Positions 10,128 through 20,514 are shown, numbered from the stretch's first letter. The stretch: DNA of 64,000 bases from Scalesia atractyloides (GCA_947069175.1 CAMTDV010000002.1:11772988-11836987); one strand, 5' to 3'. Translations and numbers: made by a program. Notes: a model not told the origin generated them from the letters alone.

Positions 10128-11246
10128 TTTGATGTTTTATTTTGTTCAAAAATTTCTTCTCTACAACAATAAACAGTTTTCATTATTATTATTATTATTA
10201 TTATAATGAACAAATTCTTTTCTATAGCCATTAACAGTTTACATTATTATTTTATTATTATTATTATTATTTCCCTTTTTATGATAAAAACCATTCAAAC
10301 CGAATTATAACCTAAGTTATTAACAACTTATTAGGATTCTTTTCATAACATTAAAAAATTGATAATTGGGTAAATAATAATGCCTAAATGATTTATTTGT
10401 AAACCATAAATATTAGGAATTTCGTTTAACATATAAATATTAATTAGATAGTATTGGGATATGTTAACATTCAGGATCATTGTTTTTTTTCTTCTTCCGG
10501 GTTTCTCAATCCTTACTCGTGCGTTAATCTACAAGGAATCGCAAACGCCACACGTTTTGAGGTGTATCATTTGTCGTATTTCGTTATTACATTTATAAGA
10601 ATTAGATTGGTGCAAACTCCCTTATGTGAAGTATATGTGTTACATGTGGATTGTTGTTTATCACTTGGGCCATTCATGTTGGACATCACATCATCATAGG
10701 CTCGTCTGTTCCTCTTTATCTATGAGCGGAACGTGACGTTGCCAACATACGAGGCAAGCTCCGTTTGATTGAGCTTAGACCTTGCAACACACCACAAATA
10801 TACCGTGCAACATGCATGCATTTATTGGAATCAATACATTTAATTGAATTTATTGTGTGACGTTGTTTTTATGAGCTTTGACTTATGACATGCACACTTT
10901 TCTCAATAAACCAAATTTAAACATATTATTGTTCTAATAATAATAAGGTTCGCTAGCCAACTTTTGTTGAGCCAAAAACCATTTTTACACATGATACAAG
11001 TGAACATGTACAGAGAGAAGATTGGACATAGGATGGGCCTTAGTTAACAAGAAACGGATTAGTGCAATTTATTTGTTATAAACATCGTCTTGTGTTTGTA
11101 ATTGTTTATGTGAATTATTTGTATTATGAGACACATGATATGAATTAATGATTATTTAAAACAAGTAATAGCAAGTCATAAGCTCTCGAGTTTAACCCAA
11201 TCATGCCCCGATCACCGATTCCGCTGCGGATCGGGGTGTGACAGAT

Positions 11247-11258
11247 TGGTATCAGAGC
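11247..11258 (+). other. Primer-binding site, initiator tRNA-Met type
   Basis: TGGTATCAGAGC three bases after the LTR end; this matches the 3' end of plant initiator tRNA-Met as used by most Ty3/gypsy elements. The leader 11259-11435 is similar to 21386-21560 of the Tekay-like element until the copia insertion. Confidence 0.85.
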
Positions 11259-11435
11259 TCTTGACTTTAGGGATATATGATAGGCTATTAGACCCTTAGA
11301 ACCTATACTTTCATCAACTAGAACCTATGTGTTTATGTGATTTTATGTTATGTTTGACTTATGATTTGCTATCTCTATCGCATTTAAATTCCTTACAACT
11401 CACACACAAATGCATGCAAGCACCACACCTATTAC

Positions 11436-11866
11436 TGTAGGTCCCCTAGTCCTTATGGATCTTGACAGAATCGTCTATCTAATCTAGAGTGCGGAATCCC
11501 CTAGATCAGATTTCACAGAACACAATAAGAACACTAACACGAACACAAAGAATTCCTTCAAACTGTCTTCTATTGATTATCCAACACAAAGTGTTTACAA
11601 CCAATTCAAGACTCTCTAGAAATCTCTCAGCCATTCTTTGTAGATTTCTCACACTCTTCTGTTTCTCCAACTTGTGTAACCTAAAACCCTAATTCATAAC
11701 ATGTATATATACTACATGTCTACATACTAGGCTATATACTGGGCCAGGCCATTCTCCAAGCCCATTACAACTCTAAACAAGCTAAACACAAATGCTAAGC
11801 CCCATACAAAATATCCAAAGACTAAACTAGCAAACTATTAAGCTGTTGTCACCAATATGTACCAAT
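11436..11866 (-). mobile_element. Copia-like 3' LTR (minus strand)
   Basis: Starts TGTAGGTCCCCTAG on plus, where the host leader sequence breaks off, and ends near ACCAATATGTACCA. Next to it on the plus side is CTCCCCCTTGATAATAG, whose complement is a G-rich polypurine tract directly upstream of the LTR in element sense. A TATATATAC stretch sits near 11705. The exact outer base is uncertain, and I do not find the partner LTR on the right. Confidence 0.65.
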
Positions 11867-13511
11867 AGACTCCCCCTTGATAATAGCTTCATAGTGTAAC
11901 TTTGTCTTCAAACATCTTGTGATCTTTTGGTCTTTGGATAGCTTCAGCTACACAAAGAATCTGACATCAACAGACTCCCCCTAAGCTGATGCTTCCAATC
12001 TCCAAAACTTTCATTCATTGCAGATTAGCAGGCTAGCATTCTCTGGTTAAGCTCTTATATCCAAATTCCTCTATATCTCCCTTTGCAATGTAGTAGAAGG
12101 ATCCTACCATGCACCTTCACACATTCTGCACTCCACTCTTAATATGTACTTTACTTGTATTCTGCACTTCATTTTAATAACTACATCAATCTGTTTAGAA
12201 ACACAAGCAAGTAACTCAAAAAACCATTAGTTCTTTTCTACATTTAAGATAAACCAATATTTTATCTCATCATGCAAAAATAAACAACTTATCAGTTCAA
12301 ACTGGGAGACTTTAAAAACAAATCTTTTTGTATTTTTATATTTTCAGAAAACAAATAACTAACAAGAAAATAAACACTTTATTTTTGTGAGAATCACCGT
12401 TAAGAAGATCATATCAGCACTATCAAACTGTTTTCACACTATCTGATTATTCTATACGCAATATTCATGAAAAGCAGTTCAAGACGTTTACCAGTATTGT
12501 TTATCCACTTAAACAAAATACATGAACATTTCAAGTACCATTACCTCATGATCTGTTTAGATAATTAATACTGATATACTAGTGTGTCCCACTTCAGTAC
12601 ATATCCCCGTGATCAAGGTATGCATAAAAATTCATCGTAGTAGGTGTGTATACCGAAATTCATCCTTTTGAATTACAACGTTAGATAATTGGTGATCAGG
12701 TCAGTACTTCCGTACAGCAAAGAGACCAATATCCAACGAGGGTTAAGACAAATACCAAATTTTGGTACGAATAATGCAATTTGCATATTTGAATGACTCT
12801 CTGGGGGAGCTTGTTCAATATATGGGATTTGGCATTTTTAGCTCTTTTAAGATATCCCGGTTATGCCTAGGTCAGCATATATCTGGATGCAGCATAAGGA
12901 CAACCTTGATACCCCAGATGAAATAACGATATAAAGGCCTAAAACCTTAGATTTTGGCAATCTATCAACGCAAGATTTAAGGTTATAAAACCATACACCA
13001 CTGATATATTACCCACTCATACACAGTTTATAATATTTGTATCACAAAGGTAAGTTGATTATTTCATGCCTTTTGCCTACTGGTACATCATATGATGAAG
13101 CTGCTATTGCACTTAAGCAATTTTAGTTTTAATTTCAGTGTGACAGTCTAACTTGCTGATGTACTATCATTTCTTCTTTTTCACACAGTGAAAACTCATT
13201 TTTGATTTTTCTATTTTTTTATGTTTTTTATTTTTGAAAAGCAGTAAATTATTTACAAAACTATTTTTATGAAAAACTTTAAACTTTTCAACATACTCCC
13301 CATAAACTCACGCACTAACTAAAACTCTCTTTTTGGCTTAGGGAAATTTCTCCCTTAAATTTTTGTTTTTATGGAGTTAAGTTTTTAAAAACAGAAATTT
13401 AAACACAAACAGACTCCCACTTTAACCTGACAAGTAGGTTTTTCACTGTTAGTAAACATTTTCCATCACAAAAGTAAATAATTCGTTACCATGAGTAACC
13501 TACTATTCACC
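11867..13511 (-). other. Non-coding body of copia-like element with repeated polypurine motifs
   Basis: No RT, integrase or RNase H residues in any frame. On the element strand G-rich purine motifs recur: complements of CTCCCCCTTG (~11870), ACTCCCCCTAAGCTG (~11970), ACTCCCCATAAAC (~13295) and ACTCCCACTT (~13413). Multiple polypurine tracts are known for Sirevirus-type copia elements; membership here is an inference. Confidence 0.55.
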
Positions 13512-15379
13512 TCAGATGATTGACATGAATAACCACTGTTGAACACAGCAACAGTCCTTCTTAGTCATCTTGTACACACTCAACAACTTAGTTAGACTGG
13601 GGGACCCAAGCCTTAAAGGTCTTGGGTCGTCCAAATTCATCAACCATTGGAACATCCATCCAACATCCATCACACCGTACTGGTCTCTTGGATGTCTTCC
13701 AAGTTGTTGGACACGATTTATAATTTTCACGATATCTTTGATCGGAGAATTCCATTAAACTCTCGGATTTTCCGACCTTTGAAAACTATTATCTCGAAAC
13801 CTTCTTCTCCCATTATCATAATCTGAACTTTGAATTTTTGGATTATGTTGAACATCCGAGTTACTAAAACCCCTATATTCGTTTCTTCTTTGAAAGTTTC
13901 GATTACTAGAAGTTTGGTATCGATTTCGATATCCAAAATTTTTACTTTAAAAAGAATTTGATTGACCCTTATTGTGACATGATTTAGGAGAAGAGTTTCT
14001 TGAACCAACAAATCTTCTTGATGTTGAAGGTTTAGGTTGAAATCTTGGTTGATTTGTCTGAAAACTTGATTTAACATTTTTATTTGAACCAACCTGATTT
14101 CCATCCTTAACCTCAACTTCAGCCTCTGCTTTCTTACCCTTTTTAAAAGGACAAAACTAGCCACATGCCCTTTGTTGTGACATTTAAAACAGGATCTCTT
14201 CTTAAAAGTTTTCTTTCTGTTAGATCCATTTTTAAATGATTTGACTGTTTTGTCTTTAGTATCCTCATCCACTTTATGAGGTGTACTATTAGACCTAACA
14301 GATTCTTTCAAAGAGCATGGACTATCAGGCATGTCAACTGTTATCAGATTCACTATAGCTGGTATAGTAGGAACAAAATCCGTTAGCTCAATTTCATTTG
14401 GTAAAAAGGAGTAATCCTGATTCTCAGAAGATGAAGCTTTACTAAACCCCACTTCTGTTTTATCATTACTTCGTTTCAAAATTTTCTGAATTTGAGTCCT
14501 GACTAACGAGGATTCTCCAAATTTGTCTAACTTTTCATGAAGTTCAACAATTTTGGCCTGTGCACCAACCAATTCTGTGCACTTTTCAGAAATCTCGTTA
14601 GTTTTATCCTTCATAGTTTCACGAGCCAAATCAATGATCTGTAATAGTTCATTGACTTTGCTGGTCAAACTGATGATTTCTTGTTCATTTGAATTGAGTG
14701 TATTTAAAAAATTTGACTCCCTTTTACTCAAAAGAACATTTGACACCTTCAATTTTTCTAATTCAATTAACAGAATTTTGTTTTGCTCCGATAATTTGTC
14801 AACTTTAACCTGTAGTTCAGTGCAATTATGACAAGTATGACTTACAGATTGAAATTTTACCTGTACCTTTGCTGTAAGCTCATCCGTATCATCCATGCAC
14901 ACTGTAGCTTTTGCATCCTTGACTTCCATTTTCTCCTTCTCAGCTTCCTTCTTCTCTTCTATCTTAGCAGCTTCTTCACCAATCTTCACAGCTGTAGTCT
15001 CACTCACACATGTACTTTGTTTTGAAGTACTCTGATTACGTTTTTGTAAAGCTTCCCACAGCTCTCTAGACGATCCATACCTATTACAAATGTTTTTCAT
15101 ATCAAATGACAAGGACATCTTTATCGTTGCTAAAGCCTTCTTCTCAGCATCATATATACGTTTCTTAGAATCTTCCATCTTTTCATATGAAAGTACCATA
15201 ATTCTTCCATTAACTCGACGTGTGGGAGCAATGTACCCATCGATCATACAACTCCACATCTTACTATCTTCACTTTGAACAAATGCCTCAAACTGCTTCT
15301 TCCATTCTACATATTGTTCAGCATTTATTAGCTTCGGCCAGCTTTTACCACCCTCACTTAGATTGTTCAATCTGACCAT
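13512..15379 (-). pseudogene. Copia-type gag, long open frame (about 550 codons)
   Basis: Starts MVRLNNLSEGGKSWPKLINA. The N-terminal third matches copia gag (UBN2/DUF4219 type: EQYVEWKKQFEAFVQ, then ALATIKMSLSFDMKN and SSRELWEAL). Residues ~190-310 are rich in heptads (LQVKVDKLSEQNKILLIELE and following), a predicted coiled coil. A basic tract (NRKKTFKKR) leads into CFKCHNKGHVAS, a zinc knuckle whose last Cys is lost in this frame by a frameshift near 14150. Beyond it another frame carries the downstream region, ending near 13512 with a possible damaged protease start. No pol follows. In wild-type relatives this protein forms the particle. Confidence 0.78.
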
Positions 15380-16147
15380 CTTTAATACGCAGCTAACAGT
15401 TTAAATGGATGTTGGTATACCTGTGTCAAAATCCAAATCTAACCTGCAACTTATCGTAATCGAACCATTAAAAACGTTCAGAAATTTTTCCGAAAAGTGT
15501 GGTTACCAAATTGTACCGTTAGACTCGTCTCGACGATACGAATCCAATGATATATATTGTCCGATAGTGATTTTTTTGTCCTAAAAATCACACGAGTCTA
15601 ATCGTGCAGTCGGTTTGTTAAGATAGTTTACGGATCAACTTCTATGTTCGAAAACGTTTAACTCCGGTTACCTCAGCTGGTTAACTTTCCACCTTTTTGT
15701 GTAACTCGGAACAATGTAAAATCCGAGATGAAAATCCGGAACAGTAATCCAAGTTGACAATCCGAAACGACTATGCGGAATAGTGATCCGAGATTAAATC
15801 CGGAATACACTGTTCTGATCCGAAATGGAAATCCAGAATAGTTCTAACGAGATGGAATCTGAAATAGCTTCTAATCGAAATTCAATCCGAAATGAAATCC
15901 GAAATGGAATCCGAAATGGCTTCTCTAATCCGAATTCAATCCGAAATGGGCTTTTCAGATCCAAAATGGGTTGTCCAGATCCAAAATGGACTCCGAATTA
16001 CACTTCTGATGATTCGAAATGCAGATTTCTGATCCGAAATTCAAGTCTGCAATCCGAAACGCTATGCTTTTTAATCCTTAATGCAAGTCTTCAATCCGAA
16101 ATGCCTGCTGCTAATCCGAAATCACTGCAGAAACCCTAATTCAGCCG
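15380..16147 (-). repeat. Copia leader with ATCCGAAAT minisatellite
   Basis: Between the gag start and the resumed Ty3 leader (~16148). From about 15710 to 16125 the motif ATCCGAAAT or a variant recurs more than twenty times at irregular 10-25-bp spacing. No LTR partner to 11436-11866 is recognisable, so the 5' LTR seems deleted or too diverged. Part of the host leader (about 320 bp in the relative at 21560-21880) is also missing. Confidence 0.65.
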
Positions 16148-16520
16148 CCAAACTTCGTATGAACTAACCCTACTTTGAGTTGTTACTGTGTCCACACCAG
16201 GATACACTCCGACTTCCATACCCCACGTTCATGTTTTCACGATTTTCATTCGGGTTTTAAGGTACAGGCTATCACATGCGAACCATACGAAAGCCCGGTA
16301 ATCATGGGGGCCCACATGATTATGAAGGTGAAGTATGGCGGCATGCAAGGCCCAATTACGAGAAAAGCCTAAGAACACTTTAAAAGTGTTGTATTATCAT
16401 AAGTTATTGTTTTCAAATACACCCTAAAAGTATCCATTTTATCATATGTTTATATTTTTCGCATCTCTGCTAGCAAATCCATCAAAAATCGCACAATCTC
16501 GTTTGCGTAAATTCCTATAG
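16148..16520 (+). other. Leader of the second Ty3/gypsy unit resumes
   Basis: Parallels 21875-22218 of the Tekay-like element (ACTTTGAGTTGT, CACCAGGA, CATGGGGGCCCACATGA). It shows that the copia element sits inside this leader. Confidence 0.75.
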
Positions 16521-16850
16521 ATGTCCTCTAGGCACCTTCGCGGAGGAAAAAGAACCGGAAACTCCGGTAACCGCATGGCTGCCCAAATCGCCAAGCAAAT
16601 GGCTGTCATGATTCATAACATTGTGATCCAAGTTTAACAAGCCCTCGCTAATAACCAAGTCAATCAAGTCGAACCAAACGCTGCGAATGCACCCGCAACT
16701 ACATCCAAATGCTCCTGTAAGAACTTCAAGTCTTGTGACCCCCCAAAATATGAGGGAACAGAAGGAGTCACTGCACTCCTTTGATGGTTCGAGGAAATGG
16801 AAAACATCTTCCTAAATTGTGACTGCCCTAACAATCGCAAGGTTCGTTAT
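16521..16850 (+). pseudogene. Ty3/gypsy gag, N-terminal fragment (interrupted)
   Basis: Starts ATGTCCTCTAGGCACCTTCG; the encoded N-terminus parallels MSSRHSRGG at 22219. It runs to GACTGCCCTAACAATCGCAA and is cut at GTTAT by the Tekay-like element. The gag text resumes at 29168. It has a stop near 16636 and another at 16783. It is very close to the gag at 2955, so both belong to the same compound element. Confidence 0.85.
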
Positions 16851-17045
16851 TGTAACATCTGACGAAAAACGGGTTCTAAAACCCGCTCCGTTTTGTAATT
16901 CAAGTAACATTACGATGTTAGTTACGCATTTATGTTAAACGTTTAAAATTCTTTATTTTAACATAATTGAATAATAAATAAAATAATAAAGTTAAAATAA
17001 TAATGATATTAAATAAAATATAAATAATAAAATAAAAAATAACAA

Positions 17046-17125
17046 AGGGTGTGGACCGCGGGTATCGAACCCGGGTCTCCACCCAAACAATACACCAAAC
17101 ACACCACTACACCGCACACACATAT
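17046..17125 (-). repeat. tRNA-like module near 5' LTR start (minus strand)
   Basis: Complement reads GCGGTGTAGTGGTGTGTTTG (A-box-like) and CCCGGGTTCGATACCCG (B box with a good T-arm-like hairpin). Same position and polarity as in the other LTR copies; repeated in the 3' LTR at 27109-27188. Confidence 0.65.
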
Positions 17126-17369
17126 CTGTTATAATCTTAAACCAAATAAATTATATAACAAAACAACGCTTGAATTCAAAATTCAAAACAGAACTGTAAC
17201 AACTAGAGATTTATTCCAGCAATCAAAGACCCTTTTTCTGTTTCAACTAACGAATGAAACCGTTTTAATCATAAGATTTAATCCCATTTCTCGGATCAAT
17301 CACCGGAAACTGTTACGCAATCATCAATCTTGATTGAAGCCGAAACATTGAAATCATATTACTGTCCTC

Positions 17370-17377
17370 TATAAATA
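17370..17377 (+). promoter_or_regulatory. LTR TATA box
   Basis: TATAAATA followed by GTGATCC, present in both LTRs (also 27435-27442) about 520 bp from the LTR start. The tRNA-like array begins about 330 bp downstream and so would lie within the Pol II transcript leader. Confidence 0.65.
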
Positions 17378-17699
17378 GTGATCCTAAACCTCTTTAGAAC
17401 TCGCTCACACTCACAAATACTCTCGCAAAACCTCTCTAAACTCACAGAAGGATCCCTGTGTTTAAAACACTTTTGCTGGAAATCGTAGCTTTGCCGGAAT
17501 AATCGCCGGAGTATCATTGTAACCTCAAATCGGTATAACTTTCACTCTTATTTCATTTCTCTCGTGTCAATGATATTATGTGTAACAAAAGCAAGCAGAA
17601 CCAGACTCTAATGGAATTTGTCAGTTAACGTTTTTTTGAAACAAAGAAGATGAAGTTGAAAACGTGTATAAATATAATTAAAATCTGTGTTTATACCGG

Positions 17700-18112
17700 T
17701 TTAGACACACAGTCCAGTGGTGGACTGTGTGCATTTTAAACAAATGGGCACGGGTTCGAGCCTCAGATACGTCGCCGATTTCCTTAAATAAACCAAACCT
17801 TTTTGTAACTAATACATATATCAGTCTAGATAGTGTATAAATTAATTAAAATCTCATATCTTCCGGGTTAGTCACACAGCCCAATTGGTCGGGCTGTGTG
17901 CAACACGGAGCTTAGGTCACGCATTTGAATACGGTCGGTTACATGTTTTAGAAATTATCAAACCTTTTTAGAATATAACCAGATTATGGTTAGGCTTAGT
18001 ATGTATATATATATAATTAAAACTGAATAGATTTCGGGTTAGACACGTACTTCAGTTGGTAGAGCTGCGTGCACGTAACCAAGAGGTCACGCGTTCGAGT
18101 CCCACACGATGC
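17700..18112 (+). repeat. Array of three tRNA-like Pol III modules (5' LTR)
   Basis: B-box cores near 17752 (GGGTTCGAGCC), 17922 (CATTTGAATACGG) and 18092 (CGTTCGAGTCCC), exactly about 170 bp apart. A-box-like stretches are CAGTCCAGTGGTGGACTG, CAGCCCAATTGGTCGGGCTG and TACTTCAGTTGGTAGAGCTG. Each is preceded 30-50 bp upstream by TATA-like AT tracts (e.g. GTATAAATATAATTAAAA) and followed by T-runs (ACCTTTTTG ~17805, ACCTTTTTAG ~17965). This is the layout of a plant Pol III cassette. No cloverleaf acceptor pairing is visible. Confidence 0.78.
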
Positions 18113-18274
18113 CAAACCTCTCTGGTTCGACCCGGTTCGACCTCTAAAAGGGGTATATTTTTTTAATTAACCTTTTTCTTTATTTTTCTACAAAAACCAC
18201 AAAAATATATAATAAAAATGAGTCCTTCTTAAGCATAAAAATTAGTTACAAATACTATAAAATTATCTAAAAAG

Positions 18275-18496
18275 GAGTAAATTGCACAAAACGTCCTTTA
18301 AGTTTCACCAATTTTGCTGGTTTCAGCCTTAATCTTTAAAAGTTGCCAAAACCAGCCTTTAAGATTAAATTAGTTACGGGTTTCATCCTTTATCACTAAC
18401 CCAGTTATTAAATCATGTTAAGTGGCATCACATGCAAGCCATGTGAGGGTAAAACCGTCTATTTCATACTTAAAGGACGTTTTGTGCAATTTACTC
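18275..18496 (+). repeat. Left 222-bp MITE-like end
   Basis: Runs from GAGTAAATTGCACAAAACG to TTTTGTGCAATTTACTC. Nearly identical to the inverted block 20293-20514; I see only a couple of substitutions in the body (for example TTTTGCTGG versus CTTGCTGG in matching orientation) plus a changed inner end. Confidence 0.9.
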
Positions 18497-19130
18497 TAAT
18501 AAAAAGAAGTCACTCTTTCTCTCTCTCTTTCATATCCCACTCTCTCTATCCCTCCCAGTTATCACCGCCACCCACGTACACACACCACCTGCCACCACCG
18601 CCCATCACACACACCTGAAACATCCGCAAATATTCACAGCCAGAAAGAGGGGAAATGAAGATGATGTTGTGCGATTAACGAATCAGATCTAATTTTAGAG
18701 ATGGTGGTCGGTGGTGACGGTCACAGGTGGTGGTGCGATGAAGATAGTGGCCGGTGGTGGCGGTCACAGGTGATGTTGGGGATTGGTTGACGCTAGAGAG
18801 GGGAGATGAAGATGATGATTGAACCAGATCTGATTTTAGAGATGGTGGTCGATTGTGGAAGATGAGAATAAGGTGGGTTTGATGAGTTGAATTCGTTTGT
18901 GAGTGAAGGTGAAGAAATAGCTTCCGTTGGGTATCGGTACAGGCGGTAGAAGCTTGACAATGATACCAATTTGGTAATTAGATGTGAGGTCCAAAGTTTT
19001 ACGGCAGTGGACGAGTTACGGCTATCACATACTTCCTTTTTGTGTTTTTGATGTTTCCATCCAATTATAAGTATCATCATACTAGATAATGTCTAAACCG
19101 CTAATTAAATCAACCAACCGATGAAATGAA
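18497..19130. other. Non-HSP cargo of the Pack-MULE
   Basis: Contains a direct repeat of about 55 bp (GAGGGGAAATGAAGATGATG near 18647 and GAGGGGAGATGAAGATGATG near 18797, each followed by an AGATGGTGGTCG tail) and GGTGGTGGCGGTCACAGGTG-type repeats. A 95-codon minus-strand frame (18793-19080) has no motif I know. The source gene is unknown. Confidence 0.5.
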
Positions 19131-19139
19131 TCATACCCG

Positions 19140-20190
19140 TTATGTATCGGCTTGAAAGTTGAGCGGCAACGACAAGAGCACGATCAAGAATTCTAACACC
19201 ATGGTGGCCTTCATATCTCTCTTTCAACCCTCAAAGAATGCTTACGGTGTCGGGAACACTAGGTTCAGCCACCAAAACCTGTTGAAAACGTCTCTCAAAG
19301 GCTGCATCTTTCTCTACATACTTCCTATACTCCTCTAAAGTAGTTGCACCAATGCAACTTAGTTGACCCCTAGCAAGCATAGGTTTAAAAGATTCGCAGC
19401 ATCCATTGACCCTTCGGTTCGACCCGCTCCAAGAACAAGGTGAACTTCATCAATAAACAATATCACCTTCCCTTCAGCTTCTTCCACTTCTTTCAAAACC
19501 GCTTTTAACCTCTCTTCAAACTCACCTCTATATTTAGCTCCAGCAATCAGTGCACCCATATCCAATGCCACAACCCGCACATCAGTGCAAAAACAGAGTC
19601 GTCTTCTTGATTTAGAATACTCTGTTTCTGTATAATCTGCAAAAACAGAGTAACAGAGCAGCAATTTTAGTGATTCAGCTCAAAATTGAAAGTGGAATTC
19701 GATTAGGTATGATACAAAAGCAGCAATATATCATTCTATGTATCAATTACTGTACAAATCAAGAAGATATACCGGGTTGTTCTTTGTTCTTCTAGATAGA
19801 ATCCTAATCACTCCTGATCTCCTCATCGCGTCCGATCACAGGATCAAGCTTTCCGGCTTGCTCCCCGAGATCACGACCGTACGTTTTAAGCGCTTGAAAG
19901 TTAGTATCACCAGAAGCACTTTCCACTTTCTTCCCTTCTTTACCTCTAAGCTTTTCCACCTCACTTTTCACCCTGGATGCACTCACTCCAGCTTCTTTCA
20001 AAAGATCCCCAATTTGTGAATCTTCAAGAAGCCCTAAAATCAACTGATCAACCGCCAAATGAGTGTCGCCGCGCGATTTTTGCAGCGATTGAGCCCGACG
20101 AATCGTTTTGATTAAAGAAGTACTAACTGGAACTTCATCAGGTGCAGGGGACTGTGAAGGTAGTTTTTTTAATGCTATATTGAAATCGAG
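19140..20190 (-). pseudogene. Captured HSP101/ClpB1 gene fragment
   Basis: Minus-strand reading follows cytosolic HSP101 (ClpB-type AAA+ disaggregase). It begins with the second half of the N domain and linker (ALKKLPSQSPAPDEVP, then RRAQSLQKSRGDTHLAVDQL and TYGRDLGEQAGKLDPVIGRD). After a stop it reads RILSRRTKNNPV, and then homology breaks at ~19771. It resumes at ~19600 with LDMGALIAGAKYRGEFEERL, a Walker B region (KVILFIDEVHLVLGAGRTEG) and, after a frameshift, CIGATTLEEYRKYVEKDAAF up to LSSRYITG. The Walker A loop between the two blocks is absent, as are NBD2 and the C-terminus. It cannot act as a chaperone. The 19600-19770 gap is intron-like or filler. Confidence 0.9.
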
Positions 20191-20367
20191 AAGTGTGTCG
20201 ACTTCCGTTAGGGTTTCAGGCGAAGGGTCAGCGTGTGTTAGCAAAGTGGCGGAGGAGACGAGGATGAGGAGGATGAAGAGGATGAAAAATTTGGTTAAAT
20301 TGCACAAAACGTCCTTTAAGTATGAAATAGACGGTTTTACCCTCACATGGCTTGCATGTGATGCCAT
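19804..20367 (-). CDS. Chimeric 187-codon open frame: MITE end + hydrophobic segment + HSP101 N domain
   Basis: The longest open frame in the Pack-MULE. Residues 1-27 (MASHASHVRVKPSISYLKDV...) are translated from the 222-bp MITE end. Residues ~28-45 form a strongly hydrophobic stretch (FFILFILLILVSSATLL) that looks like a signal anchor or signal peptide and does not come from HSP101. Residues ~48-65 are of unknown origin. From ALKKLPSQSP onward it is HSP101 N domain to GRDEEIRSD. If transcribed it would give a secreted or membrane-anchored protein bearing an HSP101 peptide. Expression is not shown; it may be only a fortuitous frame. Confidence 0.5.
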   Translation of the reverse strand: MASHASHVRVKPSISYLKDVLCNLTKFFILFILLILVSSATLLTHADPSPETLTEVDTLLDFNIALKKLPSQSPAPDEVPVSTSLIKTIRRAQSLQKSRGDTHLAVDQLILGLLEDSQIGDLLKEAGVSASRVKSEVEKLRGKEGKKVESASGDTNFQALKTYGRDLGEQAGKLDPVIGRDEEIRSD

Positions 20368-20514
20368 TTAACATGATTTAATAACTGGGTTAGTGATAAA
20401 GGATGAAACCCGTAACTAATTTAATCTTAAAGGCTGGTTTTGGCAACTTTTAAAGATTAAGGCTGAAACCAGCAAGATTGGTGAAACTTAAAGGACGTTT
20501 TGTGCAATTTACTC
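20293..20514 (-). repeat. Right 222-bp MITE-like end (inverted)
   Basis: Reverse complement of 18275-18496 with few differences. The inner terminus reads GGTTAAATTGCAC instead of GAGTAAATTGCAC. Confidence 0.9.

Larger units (their letters stand above)
8547..11243 (+). mobile_element. Middle LTR, 2.7 kb, with internal sequence on both sides
   Basis: Begins TGTAACATCCGTAA and ends GGATCGGGGTGTGACA. It is preceded by the polypurine region of one internal domain and followed by the primer-binding site of another, so it is the shared LTR of an LTR-internal-LTR-internal tandem. It contains a microsatellite, a minus-strand tRNA-like module near its start and four plus-strand tRNA-like modules. Confidence 0.85.
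18275..20514. mobile_element. Pack-MULE-type element, 2240 bp, 9-bp duplication, carrying HSP101 fragment
   Basis: Ends GAGTAAATTGCACAAAACG / CGTTTTGTGCAATTTACTC; flanked by TCTAAAAAG at 18266-18274 and 20515-20523. The 3' LTR has the empty site with one TCTAAAAAG (28324-28332), proving the boundaries. Each end is a 222-bp block (18275-18496 and, inverted, 20293-20514) that itself has inverted ends, so the element looks like two opposed MITE copies bracketing cargo. A 9-bp duplication with GAG..CTC ends fits Mutator-like transposition. There is no transposase inside. Confidence 0.92.

Noticed and set aside
15825..16139. 104-codon frame as a gene
   Set aside because: It is only a translation of the ATCCGAAAT minisatellite (RNxIRN repeats).
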